Below, piece after piece: positions 27,701 to 38,400 of a stretch of 64,000 bases of DNA. The notes under the pieces were generated by a model. It ran no database searches and had not been told where the DNA came from. It worked only from the letters and a program-made list of their open reading frames with translations. How positions within the stretch are numbered: position 1 is the first letter of the stretch; every line of letters begins with the position of its first letter. The stretch is from Flectonema sp. DT1601 (lineage: Eukaryota; Euglenozoa; Diplonemea; Diplonemida; Diplonemidae): positions 514,001 to 578,000 of the forward strand of contig OZ025780.1 in assembly GCA_964019425.1 (NCBI GenBank), read 5' to 3'. Both the position numbers and the translations under genes were made by a program.

Positions 27701-28030
27701 ATGGGCAGAAGGTTTGAGTCCGCCAGACACAGAAGAACATGAGGAAAATGAAACTCCGCCGAGAAAGTCTGAGCGTTCAACTCTGAAAAAACGAACCCCT
27801 CCATCAAGATATCGTTACAATCGAAGGAGATGTTCTGCTGATGACGTTCACGGTGACTCCACCCCCTTGTAATTCTCTTTTTCCTTACTTTCACATCACT
27901 TTGTTTATTTAGTTTTTTAGCTTATTTATTATTTATTGTTCGTTTTTGTTTGTATTATTTTATCGATATGTTTATGTCCGTCAGATCATAACGTTAATCA
28001 GGTTAATTGTTAATTGTTAATTGTAAATGG
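27701..28030 (+). repeat. Copy of the 3' end of the 49.3-kb LINE reading frame and its flank
   Basis: From TGGGCAGAAGG onward this is nearly identical to 50536-50865. It encodes the same acidic-then-basic tail (SWAEGLSPPDTEEHEE to DDVHGDSTPL, stop at about 27872) and the same 3' flank with TTAATTGTTAATTG. It is a 5'-truncated fragment, joined on its left to R-A. Confidence 0.85.
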
Positions 28031-28033
28031 TCT

Positions 28034-28855
28034 CCATGGTGTCCAACTAAATTAAAGGACAAGTCTGGGATAATCCCTGCCAGAGGGGCGAGTATTCTAC
28101 CATGGTTGAAATACTCTGGCAACTGATCTTCAATTTTATGTTGTTTGTTAGCTGCTGGTGTATCTTGATCATGTGTTGATACTTGCATTTTTTTATTTGT
28201 AATCTTCTATTACAATTCTCTTTCTGTTCTGGTCTGTTACTTCATTTGTCTTGTTTAACTTCAGTTATATGCATTTTACTTTTTATTGTTTCCCATCTAC
28301 TTTTTATTTTCTATTAGTTCTGGTCAGAAACCCCTGGGCAGCAAGAAGGAAAGCAGTTAAGTACTTCTGGGTGTTTGGCATCACCCCCCATAGTGAGCAA
28401 GTACAACAGGTAGCATTGGTAGTCTGTTGATCCTGAGTGATCCCAGCTACAGTTTTGTTTTTCTTTCTTTTTTTAGAAGAAGATCAGGACATCCAAGCAC
28501 TGCTGGATAGTTGCTGAATGCAGGGCCTGCCTGTGGCATTATAATAACAGGCTAAGTCATTTGTAGTTCATAGTTTACCTTTGATTTTATAACTTCACAT
28601 AGGTACTATGAACGATGAGAGATCCAGTGGGATCACTCAGGGTCTAGTAGAGACCACCAATGTTGTGCGTTGATATGCAAGGTGACCAACCTTGACATTC
28701 TTTCTTTTCTCTCCTGTTGTGACAAACACAAAATACACACACAGCTTACAGTGTGTTCTTTGTGTATGTTTTCTTCAGGTGTGAGTAGTTTTTTTGTTCT
28801 TGCTCTTCAGGGAGGGCCTTAGCCAAAAGCTAACAGTCCAAATCTCACCTGGTAG
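28034..28855 (+). repeat. Repeat R-B, full copy
   Basis: This is a 0.82-kb dispersed repeat starting CCATGGTGTCC and ending CTCACCTGG. Other copies: 46006-46387 (partial), 46921-47745, 60364-61183 (inverted), 62368-62858 (partial) and 63392-64000 (cut by the window). It has no convincing protein frame; short minus-strand frames of about 60 codons recur but look incidental. It is rich in perfect short hairpins: GATCC/GGATC, GGTCT/AGACC, AAGGT/ACCTT and TTAGC/GCTAA, each with a 4-5 nt loop, all within its last 250 bases. Confidence 0.85.
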
Positions 28856-29175
28856 GACGCTAAACTGATTGTTTTTTCTTTAAAAATAAATAAAAAGAAT
28901 AAAAAAAAAAAAAAAAAGGAATAAACAATGTTATCATTGTTTTTTTTTATCGATCGACTATGTCGATTACTTTCTATTTTCCGTCCTGGTCAAGACGCTA
29001 AACTGATTGTTTTTTCTTTAAAATAATTAAAAGGATTTAAAAAAAAAAAAAAAAAAAAAAGAATAAACAATGTTATCATTGTTTTTTTTTCTATCGATCG
29101 ACTATGTCGATTAATTTCTATTTTCCGTCCTGATCGAGACGCTAAACTGATTGTTTCCTTTTTTTTAAATAATAA

Positions 29176-29212
<37 letters not shown>
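28856..29212. repeat. 136-bp satellite, short array (2 hairpin units)
   Basis: Two units carry ACAATG-TTAT-CATTGT hairpins (28926, 29069), the ATCGAC/GTCGAT hairpin and the GACGCTAAACTGATTG block, separated by A- and T-runs. The same unit forms the large arrays at 52.5-55.2 kb and 57.4-60.0 kb. It abuts R-B directly on the left. Confidence 0.85.
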
Positions 29213-29216
<4 letters not shown>

Positions 29217-31405
29217 ATCTCCCTGCTATCCCTCATATCCCCACAATAATATTATACCTTTTCATTTTCTCTTTCCTTTTCTGGTCTTTTTTTTTTTTTT
29301 TTTTTTTTTTTTCCTTTTTCATACAACGTTTTTTTATTTATATATGAGGATGTGCAGAAACCCCCCCCCCAATTTTTACCAGGCTATCCCGTGGGCACCT
29401 AACACCCAATCCGAGCCCACCACCCCACGAAAATAGTATCCAAAAAACTCAAATCCGGTACTGGGGCACCCTTTTACTGCCCACCAGTTTAAAAATTTCA
29501 CTTTTTTGACTGTTTCTAGTAACATTTGCCTTGTAAGCTGTGTGGCACTGGTAGAAATTATGTTTGAAATTTTGTTTTTCTTGAAGGCCCAGATTTCCTG
29601 CGATTTAGATGCGAGTGTCAGCACAGATGTGATATTGCCAAAGTGTCAACCACATTCGGACTTGCCATGCCGACTAGGGAAAAAGTTAACCCAAGCTGAT
29701 TAACCTATTTTACAGAACAGGCTGATGACGGTTGTGTTCTCAAGGTGCCTACCAGCATCAGCCCAATAGTGAATCATCTTATCATTCTCAGACATCAAGA
29801 AGAACTTATTCATAACCTGATACGTTACTATCGCATTCTGGTTGATGTGTGGGAGTAGGAAGTTGTTATGGCCACACTGAACCTCAGTTCCAAACTGCTC
29901 ATGTAGTACACATCCAAGCAGACTATTTCCCCTGTTGATAGAAAGGGGAATTTGGCCCTTCTGTCATTAGAAGCCCTTTTCTTTATAATCCAGAGTCATG
30001 ATATAGTCACCAGGATGGATTAGATGTATCTTCTCAATACACCTGACATGTCTCTTATCTTCAATGTGAGAATCTATTTCAATAATTCCTCTCATTGTTG
30101 TTCGCTTCTCAGCTTCGGACTTTATGAGCGCCAGAAGGAAGTTACGATGATGTTGAAGGCCCCAGAGATCCACCCATTACGTCTGTCAACATCACAGATA
30201 CATGTGGCGAATACTGAAGATGCCGGGCAGGCAAGCTTCTTTCATGGATTCTTGTCGATGAGACGGTAGTTGCACACATTCGTACAGCGTCGTAACTGCT
30301 GAAACTCAACTCCAGGTAGAGAACAGTACTGTGTGTATGAGATAGTGTCTTTTAGAGGGGAGTTATTATCGACTAGTTGATACGAGGTCATCATGTTTTC
30401 AACAGTAACAGTAAAAGTAACTGCCTCTCTCCTTTTTTTGATACTTGGAGGAGTTTTATATTATGGTACCAATAATGGTTACCAGTTCTTATTGAACCTG
30501 ATTTTTCATGTCAGGTGTTACAACTGACAGGCAACCACTGACTCCACCTTCTTGTCCCTATTCTTCCACAATTCCTTTCCTACTACTATCCCAGTCTTAT
30601 TCACTTCTGCTATCCCCAGCCACTGGAACATAGAGCTTGTAGCGGCGTCCTCAAGCGGCTATAGATTCTAGAAAAACTCCAGTAATCCTGAGGGTGTACT
30701 TATTGTGAACAGCATGCTCACATTGCTCAATCATCACTGCCAGCAAGGGTGACTCAGAATCACCACCCGATATCGTACTCTGCAGTTCTCACGGGATCTA
30801 TGATTCTCCTGTCTCATCACTTCTCCTGTTCCTATCATTCCAGTCTTCATAGGAACCCAGGGTGTAAACAAATTTTTGCAATGTAGCTGCTAAGCTGGTT
30901 TTTGAGTATTTTGAGGGCAACCAACAGAGACACAAGGCAAAAGTACCAGAAACAGTCAAAAAATATAGAATTTTGAAACTGGTGAGCAGTTAGAGGATGC
31001 CCCAGTACCGGATTTGAGTTTTTTGGATAGTATTTTCGTGGGGTGGTGAGCTCGGATTGGGTATTAGGTGCCCACAGAATAGCCTGGTAAAAATTGGGGG
31101 GGGGGTTTCTGCACCGCCTCATATATATTTTTTTTTTTTTTTTTCATGTTTGATTATTTCCTCTTCATATTTTTTTCTTTTTTCTTTTCTTTCTTTTTTT
31201 TCTTTTTTTTCTCTGCCTCTCTCTTAATTCTGTTCGTTTCTTTGAAACGAAAATTCATTTGAATATTATTCCTTGGTCAGCAACCATCATTGTCGCCCTT
31301 TGGGCCTGTTAAAAAAAATAAAAAATAAAAAGAAAGTTTACATCGGGAATAGGGCAGGAGCCAAAAGCTCCCAGTCCGTTACTTCCCACTTTATCGAAAT
31401 TCAGC
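29213..31405 (+). repeat. Repeat R-D (hairpin-ended), split by a TIR element
   Basis: 29213-29344 and 31122-31405 together match 55227-55628 and its inverted copy at 57010-57412. The 1,777-bp insert at 29345-31121 is absent there. The right end carries the hairpin GGAGC-CAAAA-GCTCC at 31357-31371 and stops at about TATCGAAATTCA, where a MULE fragment begins. It is T-rich and has no reading frame. Confidence 0.8.
29345..31121. mobile_element. 1.78-kb terminal-inverted-repeat element inserted in R-D
   Basis: The ends are inverted repeats of about 180 bp, roughly 90% identical, starting TGAGG...GTGCAGAAACCCC. TATATA lies on both sides, and the unoccupied site at about 55345 reads TTATTTATAT, so a target duplication of two to six bases is likely (the AT repeat hides the exact length). 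The interior has short minus-strand open stretches around 29967-30173 that I cannot assign to a family. It looks like an old, incomplete or non-autonomous copy. Confidence 0.75.
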
Positions 31406-31906
31406 CCTGTCTTTGCTAGGTATGGGCACCCCTGCCAGCATGTTATAAGAACTCTCATGCACCTCAGCATTGACATTAAGACCGGAGCCCTTCCCCACTG
31501 CTATAGTATTCTGGGTTATCGGAAGCTGTATCGTCCAGCGCTATACCCTTCACGAACACCATTAGGTGCCCTTCAAGCAGATGGCACACTGCCACCGGAA
31601 GTGAGGAAGGGAGTTGGGAGAAAAAAGAAGCTCCGAATTAGGAGTAAGGGGGAGGTCCGTGAAATCACGTGCCGTAAGTGCTTGCAGAAAGGTCACAACA
31701 AGAGGGGATGCAAAAACACAACGGCTGGAGCTGCCAAGCCTGCCCCAAAGGTAGCTGCCAAGAAGTCATCTGCCAAGCCTGCCCCAAAGGTAGCTGCCAA
31801 GAAGTCATCTGCCAAGCCTGCAAAGAGGCGGAAGCGTAAGTACTCATCAAGCTCAACAAGTTCCTTAACAAGTTCATCGTCAAGTTCATCATCAAGTTAT
31901 TCATAG
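31406..31906 (+). pseudogene. MULE (Mutator-like) transposase, C-terminal fragment
   Basis: The frame runs through YGHPCQHVIRTL (second half of a SWIM zinc finger), then a Tyr-rich segment YRKLYRPALYPS, a basic stretch GRKKKLRIRSKGE and a CCHC zinc knuckle CRKCLQKGHNKRGC. This order (SWIM, basic linker, zinc knuckle) is typical of MULE transposase C termini. The tail repeats KPAPKVAAKKSSA twice and ends in a Ser run. The DDE catalytic core and first half of the SWIM finger are absent; the frame is cut off at its 5' side by the R-D end. It cannot be active alone. Confidence 0.8.
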
Positions 31907-32161
31907 GGCAAGTTAGTTAGTTAGTTAGTTAGTTAGCAAGTCCATCAGACCACCGAGTATCGGTTAGGTGGACACTCAAAGAGTACCGGGTGGCTCTCCT
32001 GAGGGTCCCCAATACTGCGGCAGTAGGAAGAACCTAATCCCGGGGGATTATTTTGTTAGTATCAGCACAGGGCATACTAGATCAGGAGATCTAGAAACCC
32101 TTTGCTTCCACCTTGTCCGGTATACTAGCAGGAAACCACGCAATTAAGTAAACAAAAAAAA
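31907..32161. other. TTAG microsatellite and unassigned sequence
   Basis: A (GTTA)n tract of about six units lies at 31912-31937, directly after the MULE fragment stop. The following 220 bases are of balanced composition with small inverted repeats (AGATCAGGAGATCT region). Nothing further is recognised; they could be the remaining MULE 3' end. Confidence 0.4.
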
Positions 32162-32900
32162 AGCTAGGGACTCCACGAAGGAGGTCTCAAGAGTCGAGGA
32201 AAAGACAGAGCCAAGACCCCAGAGCCAACCCAAAACACATGGTAGAGGACGAGGGAGAACAAGAGCGGGAGCGAGGTTAGAAACGTGACCAAAGCCCCCT
32301 CGAAGCAGGAGACACAACCTGCAACCAGACCCCCCCAAAAAAAAAAAAAAACCCCCGGTCAACGAGGCAAACTCAGACCAGAACATGCTTTTCACCCCCC
32401 CCAGGAAACACCGACCAGTGGAGCCAAAGGCCGCACACATATTATAAAAATCAAAGGCCGCCCCCCAACCCAAGAAAAGGATGAAAAACTATCAAGCGAA
32501 AAAACTTGACGTCCGTACGCCCCAGAGAACAAAGGACGGACGACTCACACCCCCTTCTTTCGCCCCATTTTATTTACTGGTACAGCGACAAATGTAAAGC
32601 TGGGTAGACGACGAATTATTTTTTGTGCACAGAGACAAGGGATCCATGAGAACAAAGGATCAAGAGAAGAAGTGCACATTCCCCATCCCAAACCCAGAAA
32701 CATGAGAACTCATTAAATTGAAGGGTCATGTCTTTTCAAGTCGAAAAATGCTTAAATGCTAAAGAAGACTGTCGTCCCCAGCTCGCGGGTTTTCCCTGTC
32801 GCTGTATGTCGAGACAACGATCAGAGTCAGTAGAAAGATTGTACAAATTTGTTGTATAATGAGAAAGGACAAAGAGAGTAGTTTCCATTTTATCTTCCCG

Positions 32901-32964
<64 letters not shown>
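32162..32964 (+). mobile_element. 5'-truncated copy of the OTU/USP LINE 3' end, with A64 tail
   Basis: It matches the complement of 34717-35458 base for base apart from a few changes. It begins within GCTAG, the codon before the stop plus the stop of the full-length frame, so no coding sequence remains. It ends in a 64-nt A-run at 32901-32964 at the same point as the full-length copy. 5' truncation with a poly(A) tail is normal for target-primed reverse transcription. It lies in opposite orientation to the complete element, about 1.7 kb away. Confidence 0.93.
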
Positions 32965-32966
<2 letters not shown>

Positions 32967-33151
32967 AGTTCTAATCTGAAACACTAAATAAACTTGGCAA
33001 GAGGAAAAGAAAAGCCTTATGGTAAAAAAAGCTAAATATCATCATAATTTATTGGATTTGGTTCATATAGAAAATTATTTCACGTATTCCACCCACAGGG
33101 GGTTGTAGGGTCAGGGCCCCAGTAACTTAAAAAAAAAAAAAAATGGCTGTC
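32965..33151. other. Short AT-rich stretch with an A-tailed repeat end
   Basis: The right end, GGTCAGGGCCCCAGTAACTT followed by A15 and TGG (33110-33149), recurs at 45959-45996. It looks like the 3' end of a small A-tailed retroposed repeat. The rest is not recognised. Confidence 0.5.
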
Positions 33152-34649
33152 TATTTCGGAAACTATTTTGTGTGGAGCTGTTAGCAGATTATAGGTTTTC
33201 TACTGGAAAAAAAAAATTTTTTGCTGAAAAAATTTTTTTTGTTGCTGAAAAAAAAATTTTTGTTGCTGAAAAAAAAAATTTTTTTTTGCTGTCCATTTCG
33301 GAAACTTTCGTGTGTGGAGCTGTCCATTTCGGAAACTTTTTTGTGTGGAGCTGTCCATTTCGGAAACTTTTTTGTGTGGAGCTGTCCATTTCGCAAACTT
33401 TTGTGTTGAAATCCGACATTTCGCAAACTTTTTTGTGGAATTATCAGCTCGTGAAGGGATCCAGTTGGTTCAAAGGTTTTCTCCCCCCACTCTATTTATC
33501 GTCATTGGTGCGCACCTTCGAACAGGAAGGCCAACATTGACGGAATTTTTTACTTCTCTTCCCAAGGTTGAACCTTGGGAAAAAAACAAACAATAAACAC
33601 AGTGTAGACAAACACCCGCCGGACATCTGCAGAGCAGCGATCGATGTCGATGTCTTCGTTGTCGAACTTCCTGGCGTTTATGTTTTTGTTTTTAACAACA
33701 ACACAACACCAACTAACAGGTTTGTCTCATTGCCCATTCTTTCTTGTTTCCCTTTGCCGCCGGAAGAACGAAGGTCGACGGAGGTCCGAAGCATTGCTTG
33801 CGATGATGTTCCGGTATGTGTTGCGTCTCTGTTATTTGTTTGTTTCAACTCAATTGGTTCATCTCAGGTTTTAGAAGTCCTCGTCCTGTTCGATGGGAAG
33901 GGCCTGAACCAAAAGTTCACTGCCCCTATTCCTTTCCCAAATCTCTTATCCATTGTTTTTCCCAAAAAAAAAAAAAGGAAAAGAAAAAAAAAATATGAAG
34001 AGGAAATAATCAAACATGAAAAAAAAAAAAAAAAAAAAAATATATACTGTAAATATTCTTGTGGGGAAAAACCCGCGAGTTTTTTTTATTTTTTCTAAAT
34101 CCGCGAGAATTTTTCCCCGCGAGAGTATTTCCCTGCCAGCATACATTTTTATACAGCCATTTTTTTAGTTCCTTTTTGTGGAGGAGTGAATAAATCAACA
34201 GGGGGGATAGGGGCTGGATCCTTTTGGGATCGGCCCTCCCTTCACTTCCGCTCTCCAACGGGGGTCGCATCCCAGCCAATCGTCAGCGAAGAAAAGATTG
34301 CAAGGCATCGGCAAGCAGGCACAAAGAAACACTTAAGAGGGTAATAGTACAAACCTGTTTATTTTGTTTTTTTTAGGCGATTAACTATGCCAGATGCCAA
34401 GCAAACCAAGCGAGTGACGATCAGCTTCCTTCAGAGGTGGAGGAGCAGCGGCAGTGTGGCAAACCTCCTCCTTCATCTGCATCCATGCTCCAGTGCAGGT
34501 GAGCCACTCTCTTCATCAAGTTGATGCTATCGCCTGTAACTGATGCATGTGACGTTATAGTCTATAGCCCGAAATTAAAAAAAAAGGAATAGTTTAAAAA
34601 AAAAAAAGATCTTAACTCATTGATATTGTTTCTGAGCCATTCTCTTTTC

Positions 34650-34650
<1 letters not shown>
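33152..34650 (+). repeat. R-A repeat with half a foldback end (copy 1 of a 1.5-kb duplication)
   Basis: It is nearly identical to 47757-49255, at a constant offset of 14,605. The left part (33152-33452) holds one foldback-type end with the 31-bp GGACAGCTCC-type subrepeats. The middle has the palindrome CCCAAGGTT-G-AACCTTGGG at 33561, then exon-like blocks separated by introns with GTATGT...CTCAG signals (33813-33868). Near 34377-34500 an AG acceptor, a short ATG frame (MPDAKQTKRVTISFLQRW...) and CAG/GTGAG form another exon-like block. A segment at 34060-34120 forms a long imperfect hairpin. It may carry pieces of a captured host gene; no protein family is recognised. Confidence 0.75.
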
Positions 34651-34707
<57 letters not shown>

Positions 34708-35453
34708 TTTTTTTTTCGGGAAGATAAAATGGAAACTACTCTCTTTGTCCTTTTTCATTATACTGTTAATTAGTACAATCTTTCTACTGACTCTGATCGT
34801 TGTCTCGACATACAGCGACAGGGAAAACCCGCGAGCTGGGGACGACAGTCTTCTTCAGCATTTAAGCATTTTTCGACTTGAAAAGACATGACCCTTCAAT
34901 TTAATGAGTTCTCATGTTTCTGGGTTTGGGAAGGGGGAATGTGCACTTCTTCTCTTGATCCTTTGTTCTCATGGATCCCTTGTCTCTGTGCACAAAAGAT
35001 AATTCGTCGTCTACCCAGCTTTACATTTGTCGCTGTACCAGTAAATAAAATGGGGCGTAAGAAGGGGGTGTGAGTCGTCCGTCCTTTGATCTCTGGGGCG
35101 TACGGACGTCAAGTTTTTTCGCTTGAAAGTTTTTCATCCTTTTCTTGGGTTGGGGGGCGGCCTTTGATTTTTATAATATGTGTGCGGCCTTTGGCTCCAC
35201 TGGTCGGTGTTTCCTGGGGGGGGTGAAAAGCATGTTTTGGTCCGAGTTTTCCTCGTTGACCGGGGTTTTTTTTTTTTTTTTTTGGGGGGGGTCTGGTTGC
35301 AGGTTGTGTCTCCTGCTTCGCGGGGGCTTTGGTCACGTTTCTAACCTCGCTCCCGCTCTTGTTCTCCCTCGTCCTCTACCATGTGTTTTGGGTTGGCTCT
35401 GGGGTCTTGGCTCTGTCTTTTCCTCGACTCTTGAGACCTCCTTCGTGGAGTCC

Positions 35454-38400
35454 CTAGCGCCTTCCCCCTTTCGACGAGAAGTCCAGGACCCTTCGCGTTG
35501 GATCCCCTTCTCTCTCCCTCATCTCTCCTTGGGTGCTTTTCTCACTCTGTGACGACGACCTTGTGACCAACTCTACTCCTGCCACACCTTGTCCGTCTCG
35601 CTCCGCCGGCTCCGGGCGTACGCCCGCGTCCGTGAACGAGGTCAGGGAGCCCGGGGGCCCGTGTGCGTACCCCATTGTGTCGGGTGTGTCTCCCTTACCT
35701 ACCCGACGCAGTGTGGGTTTCCTGTTGTAACTCCGCGGCGCCTGTTCCCTCGTGGTGCCCTCCACTGGCTCCGGTTCCTTCTGCTTGCGTCTCTTCCTCT
35801 TCGCTTTCCTGCTCGGGTCTGGGGAGAGAACCTCTATCCTCTCCCTCTCTTCTCCCTTCCTGTACCTCCTCCTCGCCTGCCGTTCACCTGAGCTCGGGGT
35901 GGACTCTCCCATTTCCGCCTGCAACACCTGCGGACTTGGGTCCTCCTTTCCGGCCCCCTTTGCCCCCGTCTTTGCCTTCCGGCCTCTCGTGCGTCCCCTT
36001 CCCGTATTTGTCTTCGGCGACACACACTCCTCCCTCTCCTCCTCCATTCCCTTTCTGTACTTCGTCCTCCCTCTCGTGCTCGGTGTCGACACCGTGCCCG
36101 GCGATCTCTCTGCGTCTTCCCCGCTCCCGTCACTACCCACTGCGCGTGGTCCCATCTTCGCCCCCAAACTGGATCTCTCGGCCATTGGTTTTGTTTCGCC
36201 TGAGTTCACCAGCTTTGAAAGGGGCTCCGATTGGCCCTCCCGTCGTGTTTCCGCGTTCCCCCCTTCTGGGTGTAGTCCCAGCATCCAGGCCATCTGACCT
36301 GCGTTCCCCTCGGGCGCCGCTCCCTCTTCCCATTCCTGTTCATCGACCGTCATGGTCATTTGGGAGTCTGACGATCCCTCCTCCTCTGTGTCCGACTCTG
36401 CCACCTGGACCACGTCCTCTGACGTCTCCTCGACGTACTGGACTACTGACCCTTCCGTCACATTTTCTCCGTCGACTTCCATCTCCGACTGTGAGTCTTC
36501 CAGGTCCTCCAACCCCTCCACTCCGTCCATGCCGTCTGACGACGGTGGTTCTCCTGAGTGGTGGGACGTCTCGTCCAGCTCGTCCCCCTTCTCGGCTTGC
36601 AGGTCCTCGGCCAGGTGATGGTTTTCGCCTGAGGTCTCTGCTGCCGACGGGTCTACTGACTGGTCCCTTTCGTCCGTCTGTTCTTCCGCTTCCATGTCCG
36701 ACGTCCCTGGACTCCCCAAGGAGCCTCCCGACATGGAACCGTTCCCTTCGTCCTGCCCTGTCGCTGGGGAGGATGATCTATCGTCATCTCCCTCCGACCC
36801 TTCCGAGCTCAACTCCAGGACTCCCGCCTCTACCCTTTGCACGGCCCCCTTCGGGGTTGGGACCGGGCTCTGCTCGTCTCGGCCCTCTACCCTCGCGTCT
36901 TCTCCTTCCACCGACTCTCGGCCGCCTGACGATCCCGTCCCCTCTTCTGTGTACTGGGGTTCCAGACGCAGTTGTCTTCCCTCCCACCGCATCGTGAAGG
37001 GACCCGTCTGTGTCCCGTGTCCCAGGCAGTTCTTTGCCCCCTCTGTGAAAACCTTCATCACGGCTTCCGTCACTGAGGTCGAGCCCTCCTTCGCCGCTTT
37101 TTCAGCCTCCTCCGTCGCGTGTGTTCTCATCCTCTCTGGCATCTCCACCAGCGTCGTACGCCTCCCCATCAACTCCGCCTCCTCCAGCACCTCTCTCTGG
37201 TCCGTCGACCAGTGTGTCGTGCTTCCTCGCAGCAGCAGGGATGCCTCCGCTGGGACGAGGCCTCCACACGCCTTGGCCGCTACCAGCCCCACCAGGGCTG
37301 CGAAGTATCGCCCCCAGTGTGTGTCTCCCGCTGGCAGGCCAGCTGACCATGTGCCCAACACCTCGAAACGGTGTGTGTCCAACCAGCTCGCCGCCGCCCC
37401 CAGACGGCCCGTTACCGGGTCTTCCTCGCATGCGTACACCAAGGTGTACCTCGTCCCTACTTCGCCAACCACCTCCCCCAGCAGGTGGGTTCGGAGGTAT
37501 CCCTCCGCCTCCCCCTTGCTTGCGAAACTCTTGTGTCTCGCCGCCGCGTAGCCTGACACCATCGAGTTCGCCTCGTTCCAGCATTGGAACAGGCCTACCG
37601 CCCTGCCCCTCGCCACTGCGTACCACTTACGTGGGCTGACACCCTCCGTGGCCCGGGTCGGTTCCCTGGTCTCCGGCTGCCACCTCTCTACGAACCTGTC
37701 CGCCTCCTTCCTGGAGGAGAAACTCTGGTGTGTCGCATTCGGGCACCCTTCCGTCTGTGCCTTCGCCTCCTCCCACGATGCATACACTCCCGGTTTCCAT
37801 CCCACCGCCACCGCATACAGCTTCTCCTCCTTCGACGGGGGGTCGGGGGATGGGGGCTCTTTTTCCTCGGGTTGTCCCACTTCCTGTGCTGGCTCGTCTC
37901 TCAGCCCTACTGCTTCCGCTCCTTGTGCGTCCGTCGTCCGCGCTTCCACCTGGGCTGGCGCTTCGGCTCGTGGTCTGTCTTCGCCTGATGCCGTCGACCC
38001 TCCTGGGAGCGACTGGGATTCATCCGGTTCCGCCGCCTTTCCCCTCAATTGGGACAGCCCCAGATTCATCTCCAGCTCGATCACCAAGTAGTCGAGCCCG
38101 TCCTCCGAGAGTTCCACCGGCTCGTCCCATGCCGCCGATTCCGCTTCCCAGAGGGCCAGGTTCTCCACCCCTCGTGAGCTTTCCGTCACCTGGTGTTCTA
38201 TCACCGACGGGAGCGCTACCAACTTCAGCGCCTCCTGCTGCTCGACTCCCCACCCCTGCTGCGGTGTGACCACCTCGATCTGTGTCTCACCCCCCAGCAG
38301 TTGCGATCTCTCCCTGATCGCGTTGAGCCCTAGCAGCGCTGCCACGTACTCCGCAGTCGCTTCGTCCCATGTCGGTAGGCAGCCCGACCACGTGAACCTC

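Noticed and set aside
33172-33540. Repeated protein-like frames across the foldback ends (ELSISETF / FRNGQLH patterns)
   Set aside because: They arise in several frames from the 31-bp DNA subrepeats and homopolymers; nothing suggests translation.
35663-36997. Long Pro/Ser-rich plus-strand frames across the LINE tail (444 codons and others up to 547 codons)
   Set aside because: They are complements of the charged low-complexity tail and coding region of the LINE, and lack any recognisable domain.
37102-37639. Gly/Pro-rich frames in both strands opposite the LINE RNase H-like region
   Set aside because: Shadows of a GC-rich coding strand with no supporting motif.
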